Assembly (NCBI GenBank): GCA_004431415.1
Contig: QPMI01000106.1
Coordinates: 287,182 to 351,181, forward strand
Reading direction: 5' to 3'
Source: Cyanophora paradoxa
Lineage: Eukaryota > Glaucocystophyceae > Cyanophorales > Cyanophoraceae
Length of the DNA stretch: 64,000 nucleotides
Shown here: positions 45,113 through 55,125 of the stretch, one piece after another
Layout of the letters: every line of letters starts with the position of its first letter
Position numbering within the stretch: the stretch's first letter is position 1
The notes under the pieces: generated by a model
The model's database searches: none
Told to the model about the DNA's origin: nothing
Seen by the model: the letters and a program-made list of their open reading frames with translations, nothing else
Translations under genes and position numbers: made by a program

Positions 45113-46410
45113 GTTAGAGCGGGAGAGCGGGAGGCCCTAGGAGCGCGGGTTTTACGCAGCAGCGGGACGCTGAAGCAGAATGAGGAGAGCTGCGGCGCGC
45201 GCACAGCTCGCTGCGGGCCGGGACATGTACAGTGCGTCCTAGGAGCACGAGCTATTCTGGGAGCTCGAGTGCGAGCTCGAGGCCCGCGGCGCCGGCGCGT
45301 CCTAGGAGCGCGAGCTATTCGAATTCTAGTTCTGGCCATGGGAGCTCGATCGACGCGAGTGCGAGCGAGGCAAGTGCACTGCGCATGCGAGCTCGAGCTC
45401 CCGGCCCGCGGCCGGCCCGGCGCCTCGCGATCGCGATCGCGGGGCCAGCTGCAGGCTCCGATCCGCGGCCCGCGCCGCCGCGGCATATATGCATATATGC
45501 ATGCAGCGGCGCAGTCGCATCTCAGCTAGCGCTAGCGCTATAGTTTTTCCAATATGACGTCAGGACAACAATCTCTGCAAGGTAATAACTTACTAATAAG
45601 ACGTGGTTACCGAGCGTGCTAGCTCTTTTTCTTCGAATTCGAATTCGAATTCGAAGTTCCCCGGCCCCGATCGATATCATGGTTCGAATTCCCCGCGCCG
45701 ATGCGCGAATCCGGATATCGATCGAATCCGGATCGTCGAGGCTCGGCCCCAATCGATATATCATGAACGACCGGCTGCGGGAGCCCGGATCCGGAAAAGC
45801 GCTAGCGTATACGCCACGTGCACGCGTACGGTATAATCATCGACGTCGATTATGAATCTATGATCGATCAACGTCGATCGACCGGCGAGTCGGCGCGCGC
45901 CGCGGCGCGCGGCGACCGGCGACCGCAGCTGCAGCGGCTATAGCTAACAATCATGCGAGTGGCTAGGAGGCTAGTAGGAGCATATGCGCAACTCTTCAAA
46001 AAACTAAAAAACTATTTTTTTGGAGTGGGTTTTTTAGGACCCCTTCACTCGATTTGTTTTTGCAATTGGGAACTGGAGTGGGTTTTTTTAGGATCCCTTC
46101 ACTCGATTTTTTTTGTTTTTGTTGAATTACAGGTCACTGCGGCGGTCGACGTCAGTCTCTACTAACTGACTCTCTAGACGTTGACATGTACACCAGCGCT
46201 AGCACTCGAACTCGAGATCGAGGGCACTATATATATCGCGCGGGGCGCGCGCGCTAGCGCTATATATGTCGATATCCGATGATCGCGATCGCGAGCCTAG
46301 ACGTCGACGTCGACTAGTGAATCAGTAGTACCAGTAGTGATCATGAAGGGCGAACGTTTAATATTACCGCGTTATTTTTTAAATATTACCGCGTTATTTT
46401 TTAATCCGAA
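45113..46410. other. Intergenic region dense in palindromic words
   Basis: Upstream of the minus-strand gene. Period-6 palindromic strings include (gaattc) three times at 45,632-45,655, gctagcgctagcgctat at about 45,526-45,542 and gacgtcgacgtcgac at 46,300-46,314. 45,230-45,330 has a diverged direct repeat containing gcgtcctaggagcrcgagct. A 53-bp T-rich direct repeat lies at 46,022-46,127. No gene found. Confidence 0.6.
46022..46127 (+). repeat. 53-bp T-rich tandem repeat, two copies
   Basis: ggagtgggttttttaggacc begins at 46,022 and again, with one additional t and a c-to-t change, at 46,075. Both run on into ccttcactcgatttt. Confidence 0.8.
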
Positions 46411-46668
46411 TTAATGATTGCAGACTTGGGGAAGGCAGCGGCGCGCGGCGCGGAGGCATGCATGTGCAGAGCTAGCGGCGTGCTGAGGGTTTGCGGCGCC
46501 TGTGGGGAGGGGCGTCGGCTGCTTAAGCTTCTCGAAGAAACCGGAGATAGGCTTCTTGGACGAGCTCGAGGTGTCCGACGGTCCTTTGCGCGCGCGTTGA
46601 ACGGATCGAACTTCTTCGGTCGCGATATCGATGACGTCGACCCTGGGCCCGAGCCGGATCGATCCCAC
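46411..46668 (-). CDS. Short ORF with PIP-box-like motif, 85 codons
   Basis: Starts MGSIRLGPRVDVIDIATEEV, continues RKGPSDTSSSSKKPISGFF and EKLKQPTPLP. The KKPISGFF segment fits the Ile-x-x-Phe-Phe spacing of PCNA-interacting peptides, but the usual first Gln is Lys. The C-terminal half is cysteine/arginine-rich and less convincing, so this may be a single exon of a longer gene or a chance frame. Three accgcgct boxes lie directly upstream (46,683-46,733), and two more of related sequence downstream. Confidence 0.35.
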   Translation of the reverse strand: MGSIRLGPRVDVIDIATEEVRSVQRARKGPSDTSSSSKKPISGFFEKLKQPTPLPTGAANPQHAASSAHACLRAARRCLPQVCNH

Positions 46669-46682
46669 TTCGAAAAAGTTTT

Positions 46683-46733
46683 AGCGCGGTAATTAATTTG
46701 GCAGCGCGGTAGTTAATTATAAGTCAGCGCGGT
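46683..46733 (-). promoter_or_regulatory. Three accgcgct boxes with AT-rich spacers
   Basis: On the minus strand accgcgct occurs three times with spacings of 20 and 23 bp, each next to taattaa, taactaa or tatatac sequence. They sit immediately upstream of the small ORF starting at 46,668. Two attaccgcgttattttttaa copies (46,363 and 46,385, 22 bp apart, + strand) lie on its other side. Regulatory function is inferred only from the spacing and repetition. Confidence 0.4.
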
Positions 46734-46739
46734 ATATAA

Positions 46740-47260
46740 GTTTTACACGGTAGGCCTCAAAATATCCCTTCGCGATCGGTGCACGCTCGCGTGATTACGG
46801 CGCGTACGGCCGGCCGGCGCCGGCGCCGCCCGCTCCGGGCCCCGCGCGGGGCCGGCGCGCGCGGCGGCGCCTTCAATTGAAGCTATAGCTACGCTTAACC
46901 TTAAGCTTGGCTATATTGAGTCTCTAATTTGAGAGTCGTAAATAACATGGGATTCGACTAGACTAGCTATCCAACTAGCTATAGATCTAGAGCAGCGTAT
47001 TCGAATCAAGTGCATGCGCACAAGCTGTACACAGGCACCCTTGAAACTGCAAAACCTAGCAGCAGCTGCAGATGAAAGCTGTGAAAACTAGCAGCATGAA
47101 TGAATTTGAATGATCAAACTGCTATTTATGGTTCGAAAAACTGAGTAGGTCCTAAGAAAGGGAAGGCGGCGAATAAAATACACATGCTGTACACACATGT
47201 GCACATCATTGAAAGCTGCGAAAACTAGCAACGCTAGCACGGCCATTTGAATTTGAATCA
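46740..47260. other. Intergenic region with short diverged repeats
   Basis: (ggcgcc)-type palindromes lie near 46,813-46,865. A motif like gaaagctgcgaaaactagca followed by tttgaatttgaat occurs about three times (47,076, 47,211, 47,269). No gene seen; this is downstream of the minus-strand F-box gene. Confidence 0.5.
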
Positions 47261-47483
47261 TCAAGAAAAAGCTGCGAACACTAGCAGCCAGATACGATCG
47301 GGGGACGGCATGCGCAGGGAACTGAATGCATATGCCCAGGAACTACGGAAGCAAGCACTCGACGCTAGAGATCCTGAAAGCACGTCCTTAAGGAAATTCA
47401 GCCGAGATCTAGAAAAGCGACCACTAAAACAGGTGGAGACGGTTAGGGCCGAAAACGCCCCGCGGCCCTGCGCATGCGGGCCG

Positions 47484-49989
47484 CTACTCGTTGCGAGTGG
47501 CGAGGGGCTTCGGGGCCGACCGCGGGCGCCCCGCCTTGCCGCCGGCGGGGGCGGAAGCGGGGGCCGGAGCCCGCCCGCCGCCGGCCTCAGCGTTCTCCTG
47601 GCCTCCGGCGGCGCGCGGCCCGCCCGCCGCGGACGCTGCCGCCCCCGCCGCGCGGCCGCGGGCTGCGCCGCGGAGCCGCTGCTGGCCGACGCAGGCTCGT
47701 CGCGCTTGCGCTTCTTCGAGGCCTTGGCGACCGCGTCGCCGAGCGAACTGAGCGGGCCGAGCGCGGCGGAGGCGGCGGCCGCGAGGGCGGCCAAGTCGGC
47801 CTCCTGCTCCGCGCTGGCCGCCTCGAGCTCGGCCACGCGGGCGCGCAGGCGCGCGGCCTCCGCCCGCGACGCCTGAGTGGCACGGTGGTGAGGATCCGGA
47901 GCGGCGCGGCGCATTCGCGAGGCGGGAAGGCGTAGGCCGGGCGGGCGGACCTCGAGCTCCTTGCGGATCCGAGCCGCGGACCTCTCTGCCGCCTCCTTCG
48001 CGGCCCTGGCCCCGCTCGCGTCGATCACGGAGCGGCCCACGACGGTCGCCGCGCGACAGAGCGCCTGCAAACGGGCGTGAGGCGCTGGCGCTGGTGCGAA
48101 AGCCAGCGAGACGCGGGCCGCGCACCTCCCGCAGCAGCGCTTCGGGCTTCGACTGAAGCTGCAGCCCCGCGAGACGCGCCAGTTGCTCCTCGGCCGGGGG
48201 CGGGCCGGCTGCTGGGCCCGACGACCCGCTCGGACCTGCGGCCTGCGAGCGCAAGGCGCCTTTGAATTCAGCCGGGACTCTGGCAAGGAGGCAAGTGGCG
48301 GGGGCAAGGGGGACGCGCACGATCGCGAGAGGTCCAGATTTGAAGCGCTCGCAGAAGGAAACGCTGTGCCAGCCGCAGAAGGATCCCGGCTTCCTGACAT
48401 CCGCGGAGAGGCCTGGCCGGGCAGCCTGTATAAAGGATGCCAAGCCGACAGCGTCCGATGGCAGGGTCGGAAATCGATCCCAGCCGGCGCCTCTAAATCT
48501 CTTCCAAGGAAACTTCACATGCAGAGATAGGCGGTATACGTAGGAACCTCGCCAGCGGGCGGCCGCAAGCCCCGCTGCAAGGGCGTTCAGCGCAGCGGCG
48601 CCGCCGTCGGAGGCCTTGGAGAGCTGCGACCAGGGAATCAGCCGGCGGTGGGTGAGAGGTGGCAAAGGGGGGCGCACATCGAGGTGAAGGTCGAGAGTGT
48701 GGAGCTTCTCTAGGGCGCCCAGGCCCACGAGCAGGTCACCCGACGCGTCGTCGGCCTGCCGGAAGGGAGTCAGAGAAGCGAAAAACGCGCGATGCGAAAA
48801 GGTCGAGGCATTCCATCATTGCCAGCTCCTCGAGGTTGCGGAAGCGGAGGATAGAGCTCGAGGTGAGCTGACAAAGGCGCAGCTGTCGCGATCGGGCTCC
48901 AAGAAGGCGCAGCTCCCGGACAGTGTCAGCCTTCAGGCTTGCGAGCGCTTCCTCCAGGCCATCTGCATTCATCGAGCGAACAACGACGCGCAGGTCCTCC
49001 AGTGGCAGCACCGACAGCTCCCGCAGTGCAGAGCCGTCAAGCACAGCGCAGCGAATCTTCTTCAAGAGCGGCCAGATTTCAGCGAGCTTCGACTGCGGGG
49101 GAGGATTCAAGTCATGATCAGATCGAGAATGAGACAATTGCGACAAGCTTGAGAGCACTCGGCCCTGTTAACGTTTAACACATGGACTCGCCTAGGCATA
49201 CCGTCTCATTTGCACGTAAAAAGAAGCTTGCGATGAAGTCGTCTCGAACGGCAAGCGTTAGCTCGCGCAAATGCGGGAGGCTGCCCGGCACAGCTGCAGC
49301 GAGTAATGCGCTGAAGACGGCATGATCGTTCACGTGCAGCGACGAAACGGACGCCGGAGGAAGCGCTGCCAGGACTGGGCGAGCGACATCCTGCAGAGTC
49401 CGCGGCGCGACGATCCGCAGCGCGCGTTGTTCCGCGACGCTGGGCCAGCTACTAGGGAATAAAACTCGACCTCCAGCGAAGCTGACGTACTTCAGCGCCA
49501 GAGACGCCCTTGATAGTTCCCCCAGAAGCTCTGCAAATTTAAACAGGAAGCAAATAAACAGGAATCAAACGCGTAATATTAATGGCCCCATAAGCTTCGA
49601 AGCGAAGTGAAAAGCGCACGCGTAATGGCTCCGAAGACACCCAAGACTTTACCCACGATATGAGCCGTGGACTTCCAGACACTGACCGCTGGGCTGACGA
49701 TGAGACGCTGAGAACCGGCCAGCTCCTTGCTGCGAACGCGGGCTGCAAACCGATCTAGAAGCGCTTTGTAATCTCCCAGCTCATAACTGACATTCAAATC
49801 TTCGCTGTCGCAGCTGCGGCACTCAAAACTGGGCTGCAGCTTCAACTCCTTGAAGTGCACGTCCGGGACGAGCCGCCGAAAGCGCCGATCGACCGAACGC
49901 AGCTGGTTCTTCTCGAACGCTTCGCCCGCCTCGAGTTCGCTGAGAATCCGCTGCACGAGCTCGTCTGGCAGCCGGGCGAAGTAATTCAT
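47484..49989 (-). CDS. F-box / leucine-rich protein with coiled-coil, basic tail
   Basis: Seven exons keep phase: 49,989-49,653; 49,530-49,202; 49,092-48,787; 48,755-48,678; 48,623-48,126; 48,064-47,951; 47,872 on. The N-terminus MNYFARLPDELVQRILSELE is a good F-box, the SKP1-binding part of SCF ubiquitin ligases. Leucine-rich stretches (LPHLRELTLAVRD, ALRELSVLPLEDLRVVVRSM, FRNLEELAMMECL, LEKLHTLDLHLD) fit LRRs that would bind substrate. Then come a proline-rich linker, a coiled coil (EAARLRARVAELEAASAEQE) and KKRKRDEPASASSGS. In the phase given by the exons the frame runs to a stop at 47,261 (757 residues). A shift in a G run near 47,650 gives GGQENAEAGGGRA and a stop at 47,484, which matches the tails of the other coiled-coil genes; I prefer this end. 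The third intron is only 31 nt. Confidence 0.8.
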
Positions 49990-50039
49990 CTCGCCTGTTT
50001 CCGTGGCACCCGCGGCACTGGCCTGCGCTCGTCGACGTC

Positions 50040-50187
50040 AGCTAGCTCAAGCTAGCTCAGCTCAGCTCAAGCAGGAAGCGCTAGCTCAAGCAGGAATATT
50101 GTTTTGCAAAAGTGGACGTCGCATTGATACACCACGGCACATGTATCAATGCTAGCTCAAGCAGGAAGCGCGAGCGGGACCCGCTTG
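50040..50187. repeat. Short direct repeats and hairpin upstream of the F-box gene
   Basis: gctagctcaagcaggaa-like units occur three times (50,065-50,170), with agctagctcaagctagctca at the left. Between the second and third unit gcattgataca (50,121-50,131) and tgtatcaatgc (50,142-50,152) form a perfect 11-bp stem with a 10-base loop. This lies between the F-box start codon and R1 copy E, so a promoter role is possible. Confidence 0.7.
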
Positions 50188-50870
50188 TCGCACCGGTCGT
50201 CAGCGACACATCAGCTGAACGTTAGTCGTAGGACGCGATCGTGGGCGGAACGTCCACAGTTTTAATTTCCGCCCCCGCCAAACTGTTTACGTAATGAGAT
50301 CGAATTAGCACTTCGAACGAGGCCCAGGCCCAGCACGCGACCGGGAAATGCTTTCAAGCGAGAAAAGAGCACGCACAAGGGCGCTGGATCCGTCGCTGGA
50401 TCCGGAAGAAACCCGCTCCGTACGCGTCCGTTGACGAAGCCCAGGCGAGACCAGCGAGCAGCCTGCGGAAGCGAAACCATGCATATGAGCGAGCGCTCCA
50501 GAGCACAATCGTTAAGCGCCTCGTGCGTACGTTCCGCTCCTTGGCCGAGTTCACGCCGATCGCGCGAGGCGTGGGCGAACCTGGCGAAATCGACCTGGAA
50601 AGGGAGCACCTGTGCGATAAAACGGTAAGAAAGCGCTCCGAGTTCCAAAAAGCGAGGTGGTTCTTGCGAACGCGCCGCTCCCTCGCTGGCGCCGAACAGC
50701 GTTCGGGCTTGCAGATCGCTCTCCCGACGGCCCCCACGCTCGCTGCGCCTCCGAGAACGCGGAGGATGCGCTCAGACCGCTCTGCGATCTCGCTGGTCGC
50801 CTGCTCGCCTCGCCCGCCTGCACAAGTCGCGCCGGCTCCTGTACCCGTACCCCGCGGCCGGGACTGCTGC
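50188..50870 (+). repeat. Dispersed repeat R1, copy E (partial)
   Basis: Begins with gtcgcaccggtcgtcagcga and follows copies B-D to about 50,800 (ggaggatgcgctca...tcgcctgc), then diverges. Specific to this copy are acgcgt at 50,422-50,427 and the 8-base palindrome tcgcgcga near 50,560. Its orientation relative to the minus-strand F-box gene is the same as R1 has to the WD40-like and Ulp1-type genes. Confidence 0.8.
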
Positions 50871-52618
50871 GACTGCAGCCGACTGCTGTCCGACTGCAAG
50901 CGAAAACCAGATCTAGAGCTTGATCATGATATCGATTGAGGCGCGGCAATCCTTCTCGCGTCCTTCTCGCGCTGATCGGCGGCAAGACTCCCGGCCGCGG
51001 CAAGCGCGCAGCTGCAGCGCCCGCGCTTCCCTCCGCCCTAAAGTGCGGCTCCCTGCAAGTGCGCAGCTCTTCGAGTTCTCTTCAGCACGCGTTTTGCGGC
51101 GACGATCGAGGATTGGGGGGCGCGAGGCGCCGGCGCTTCCCTCCGCCCTCGGCCATCTCTATAGCAGCTGAACAGCCGTTCGCTTCAAGGCTTCAAGATT
51201 TGGAGGCCGCGGCCGGCGCGCGGCGCGGCGCATGGTCGATGTCGATATCGATGTGAGCGCGGGCCGGACGCCATGGCCAGCAGCGCAGCACGGTCATGAT
51301 CAGATCGGCGAGGGACAACACCAGACCCAGACGAGAGGCTAGGGAGCATCGGGGACGGCCGATCGGAAGCGTCCAGCTGCAGATCTAGACGTCGACGCGT
51401 ACGCCGGCGCGCGCGCGCTGACGCGCGCTGAAGCTGCGATCGATCTATCATGCTCGAGTGGAAGCTTGATGGGCTGGCCATGCATATGGGTGCGCGCTTC
51501 CTCCACGCTAGCGCTCCGCGGCCGGACCTGGTACAGGCGCAACGCCCGCGGATTAAGTCTTCACACGCTCGCCCGCCCTTCGCTTCTCGAGCTCATCTAG
51601 ATCGCGTTCCCATAGCGCCGCGGACTCGGGAGGCTGCGCCGCGAGCAGCACGACCGCGCCCTCCTGCGGGAGTTTGCCCCCCGCTGGCCCACCGCTCCCT
51701 CCCGCCGTGCGCCCCGCCCCCGCCCGCCCCTCGCTTCTCGCCCCCCCACGCTCCCTCCCTCCCTCCCCCCCCCCCCCCCCTTCCCTCCCTCTCCTCCCCC
51801 TCTCCCCCCTCCCTCTCCCCCCCTGCTCACCCCCACCCCCTCTCCCCCATCATCCCCCGCATGCGGTGATCTCCTCCGCGGGAGAATGCCGCCACTCTTC
51901 CCTTCTCCCTGCCCTGCAGGACCTGTACCCCCGCAGGCGTTCCCCCCCTCTCCCCATACGCTGCGAAAGGTCTGAAGGCGACAGGCTTGAGACTCTGAGA
52001 GCTCCTTGCCAAACTAAATTAAATGTCCTAGCTAGCTCCCCATCAGCGGCTCCCTTAACCTTCCCGATTTGTTTGCCACAGTGTGTCAAAGAAATCAAGA
52101 CCTTTCAAAGCTCCATTTTTGTGCAGATTTCACGTCAAATTCATCCGATGATCACTGTTATTATAATCTACAACTAACAAAGGGTTGAACGTACGGACTG
52201 TGCAGGCTCGGCGGACAGAATCGAAGGTACCGGATCAAAACGAGAGGCGCATGGGACCCAAGGGTAGGGGTCGAGCTCGAGCGGAAGTAGAGAATGAAAC
52301 CTACCATAACGAGTACATGGGAAAGAAACCAAAACAAAGGCGCGATTAATAAACATGGCACGGCGGTCATCTGGCGAGATGATGAGGATGGTTGATGCAT
52401 CATACCTACGGATCGAGCGGCTAAACGCAGGCGGGGCGGGCGGGGCACATAACTTAAGACTAGGCGCGGAGCTACGGGAACGAAGAGGGCGGCGCGAGGG
52501 AGGCGAGAGGGCTCGGAGGCGGCGCAGCGCTGCCCAGCGGCGAGGCCGGCGCTACAGCTACCAGAAGGAGGAAGGAGAGGGCGGGCGGGCGGGCGGGCGG
52601 GCGGGGGAACGGGGGGCG
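50871..52618. other. Intergenic region; pyrimidine-rich tract
   Basis: 51,000-51,180 holds two diverged copies of gcgcttccctccgccct. 51,670-51,860 is almost pure C/T on the + strand. Open frames there follow composition. 52,010-52,420 is more AT-rich and lacks features I can name; it lies downstream of the minus-strand receptor gene and may include its 3' UTR. Confidence 0.5.
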
Positions 52619-55087
52619 CTATCGGACGGTGCGGGGCCGGCGGGGGAACTCCATCGAGGCCCGCGCGGCGCCGAGCCCGTCCGTCAAGAGCGAGGCCGGC
52701 TGCGCCGCGTCCGCCACGAGGTCGGGCCCGTTGCCGGACATTGCGGGAGAGGTCTTGGGCGCGACCAGGGGCGGCAGGCGCGACCCGAGGGCGAGGGCGA
52801 GGGCGCCGGCGCCGTCGGCGTCGGCGTCGCCGGGCGGCTGCGGCCAGACGGGCGCCGCCCCGATCGCCCCGCTGAACGAGGCCCGCAGCGCGCTGTACCG
52901 CATCGCGTTCATGTACTTGCGCTCGGCCGGCGGCCGCGCGGTGCGGGCGGTGCGGGCCGTGCGGGCCGTGCGGGGCGTGAGGCCGTTCATGCGGCGGTGC
53001 CGGTGGCGGACGATGAGCGCCGCGGCGACGCCGGCGATGAGGACGGCGCCCACGGCGGCGCCCGTCGCGCCGGCGATGATGGCCACGGCGCCCGTGCTGA
53101 GGCCGCCGGCGCCGCCGCCGCCGCCCTGGCCCTGCTTGGGCGCCGACCCCAGGACGTCCACCAACGCCTTCACCTCCCACTTCCACTCCGTGAAGAGCTT
53201 GCGGCTGTCCGTCGCCGAGCCGCCGGTTACGGGCGTGTCCTGGCGCAGCTCGCGCCGCCCGCTGCCGGCCGCCGAGGGCGCCGGCGCGGCGAGCAGGCGC
53301 GCAGCGAACTGGTACGAGACCTGGTAGGCGGCCTGGGGGAGGAGGGCGCGCCGGAGGACGACGGCGATGCGGGTGGCCTGGCCGCCGGCGCCGGCGCCGT
53401 CGGCCGGGGCGAACTGGGCGACCCCGTGCGTGTCGTCCGCCGCGAGCGCCGCGGGCGAGCGGACGATGCCGCCGGCCGTCCCGTCCGCGCTCCGCGCGAC
53501 GCGGAGGACCGTCTCGCCCACGCCGGCCGAGGTCGAGCTGATCACCACGCGCGTGAGCTCGATTTGGAGCTGCCGTGCGCAGTCAGTCAGCTTTCATGAT
53601 CAGCCTATTTAGAGCAGAGCATCGGAAAAGGCCCCAAGACGGACCGAGGTGGAGTAGGAGGCGGACTGGAGGGACGCGACGTGCTCGAAGCTGACGATCT
53701 GGGGGGTGACCAGCCAGCCCGCCGTGTCCGCCGGTCGAAGCGACACCGGCGCGTTCGACACGCGCTCTTGCTGCGGGGGGCGTCGGAGGGGAAGAGAAGG
53801 GGGGAGGGAAAGGGGGGTACACGCACGTCGGCCTGCTGGGAGGTGGACGCCTCGGACTCGAAAGTCACGGAGGCCTCCATGAGGTTCTTGTCGATCTGGG
53901 AGGGGGGTACGTGATGAGAGAAAGGACAGGGGTACAGGAGGGGTACGGGGCGCACTGTGATGGGGTAGATGTCGTACCGGATGCTGCGGCTCCGCTGGTC
54001 CGATCCCTGCGACGCAGAACGAGTCAGACCCAGCCTCAGATCAGACCAGATCAGATCAGATCAGAGCTGAGCCGAGGGGCGCACGGTCTGGGAGACGTTG
54101 ACGTGGGCGTAGAAGCGGAACTTGGTGGCGGAGACGCGCCGCATGCAGACGCCGAGGATCAGATCGATCTCGTCGAAGGACCAGGCCTTGAAGATGTCCT
54201 TCTCCGCGTTCCCGTACGCGATCGCCCTGTAGCAGTGGTCCAGGAACGCGCCCGTCCGCCCCGAGGCGCCAAGCGGCCCCGTAGGGTTCGTAGCCTTGTA
54301 CCGCTCGAGGTCGGAGGGCTGCCCCGGGGCGGAGGAGGCGCGCCCGGCGCCCTCGTCGAAGCTGCTCTCCATGATGAGGCCCACCTCGGCCCGCACGCCG
54401 GGGCCCCAGTCCGTGTAGGGCCGGTACCCCCCGCTCCCGCTCGTCTTCTGGTTCACCCTGCGCGTGCCGCGCGCGGCCGGCGCGTCAGTGGCGGGCGGGC
54501 GAGAACGGACCGGAGCAAGCAACGCCACAAACTAAAAACCTCTAGTCGATACCCATCTAAGATAGGTATTCATCTACGACTTCCAACAGATATCCATCTC
54601 AGGGACCTGGCCCCCGGCGCGGGCGTGGCGGGCGGGCGCGGAGGGCGGTCCGTCTCAAGTTCTTAGCTCTTAAGTAAAGATTCGACATAAGTGCGGACCG
54701 GACGCGGAGGGTGACGCGGGCGGGCGGTCCATCTTAGGATCTTAGGATCTTCAGCTCTTAAGCTCTTAAGCTCTTTAAGTTCTTAGCTCTTAAGTTGAAG
54801 TTTTGACAGAAGTGCGGACCGGACGCGGAGGGTGATGCGGGCGTCGTTGACGAAGGGGACGACCTCGGTGCCGACGTCGCTCGGGTTCAGCAGCCGGAGC
54901 TCCGAGGACACCGGGCTGCCGGGCGGGCGGGGCGGGAGGGCGGGCGGGCGCAGTCAGAACAGAACAGACTGGCCGGCCGGGCTTCCGGGCGGGCTGCCGG
55001 GCGGGCGGGGGGGTCGACGTCGTCGTCGGCGGACCTGCAGGCGATCCGCCCGATGTCCGCCGCCACCCCCGTCGCGAAGATCTGCGG

Positions 55088-55125
<38 letters not shown>

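Noticed and set aside
45676-45700. tRNA T-arm (ggttcgaattcc)
   Set aside because: No D-arm, anticodon arm or acceptor stem at the right distances; it is one of many gaattc palindromes.
47247-47935. Plus-strand frames opposite the F-box gene tail
   Set aside because: The minus strand has seven phase-consistent exons with a coiled coil and basic stretch; the plus frames are composition shadows.
51660-51860. Pro/Ser-rich protein in the C/T tract
   Set aside because: Simple pyrimidine-rich DNA without stops; no exon signals or conserved partner.
55092-55123. Poly-G run as assembly gap filler
   Set aside because: It sits inside an intron with flanking exons in place and parallels C runs in other introns; its exact length remains uncertain.
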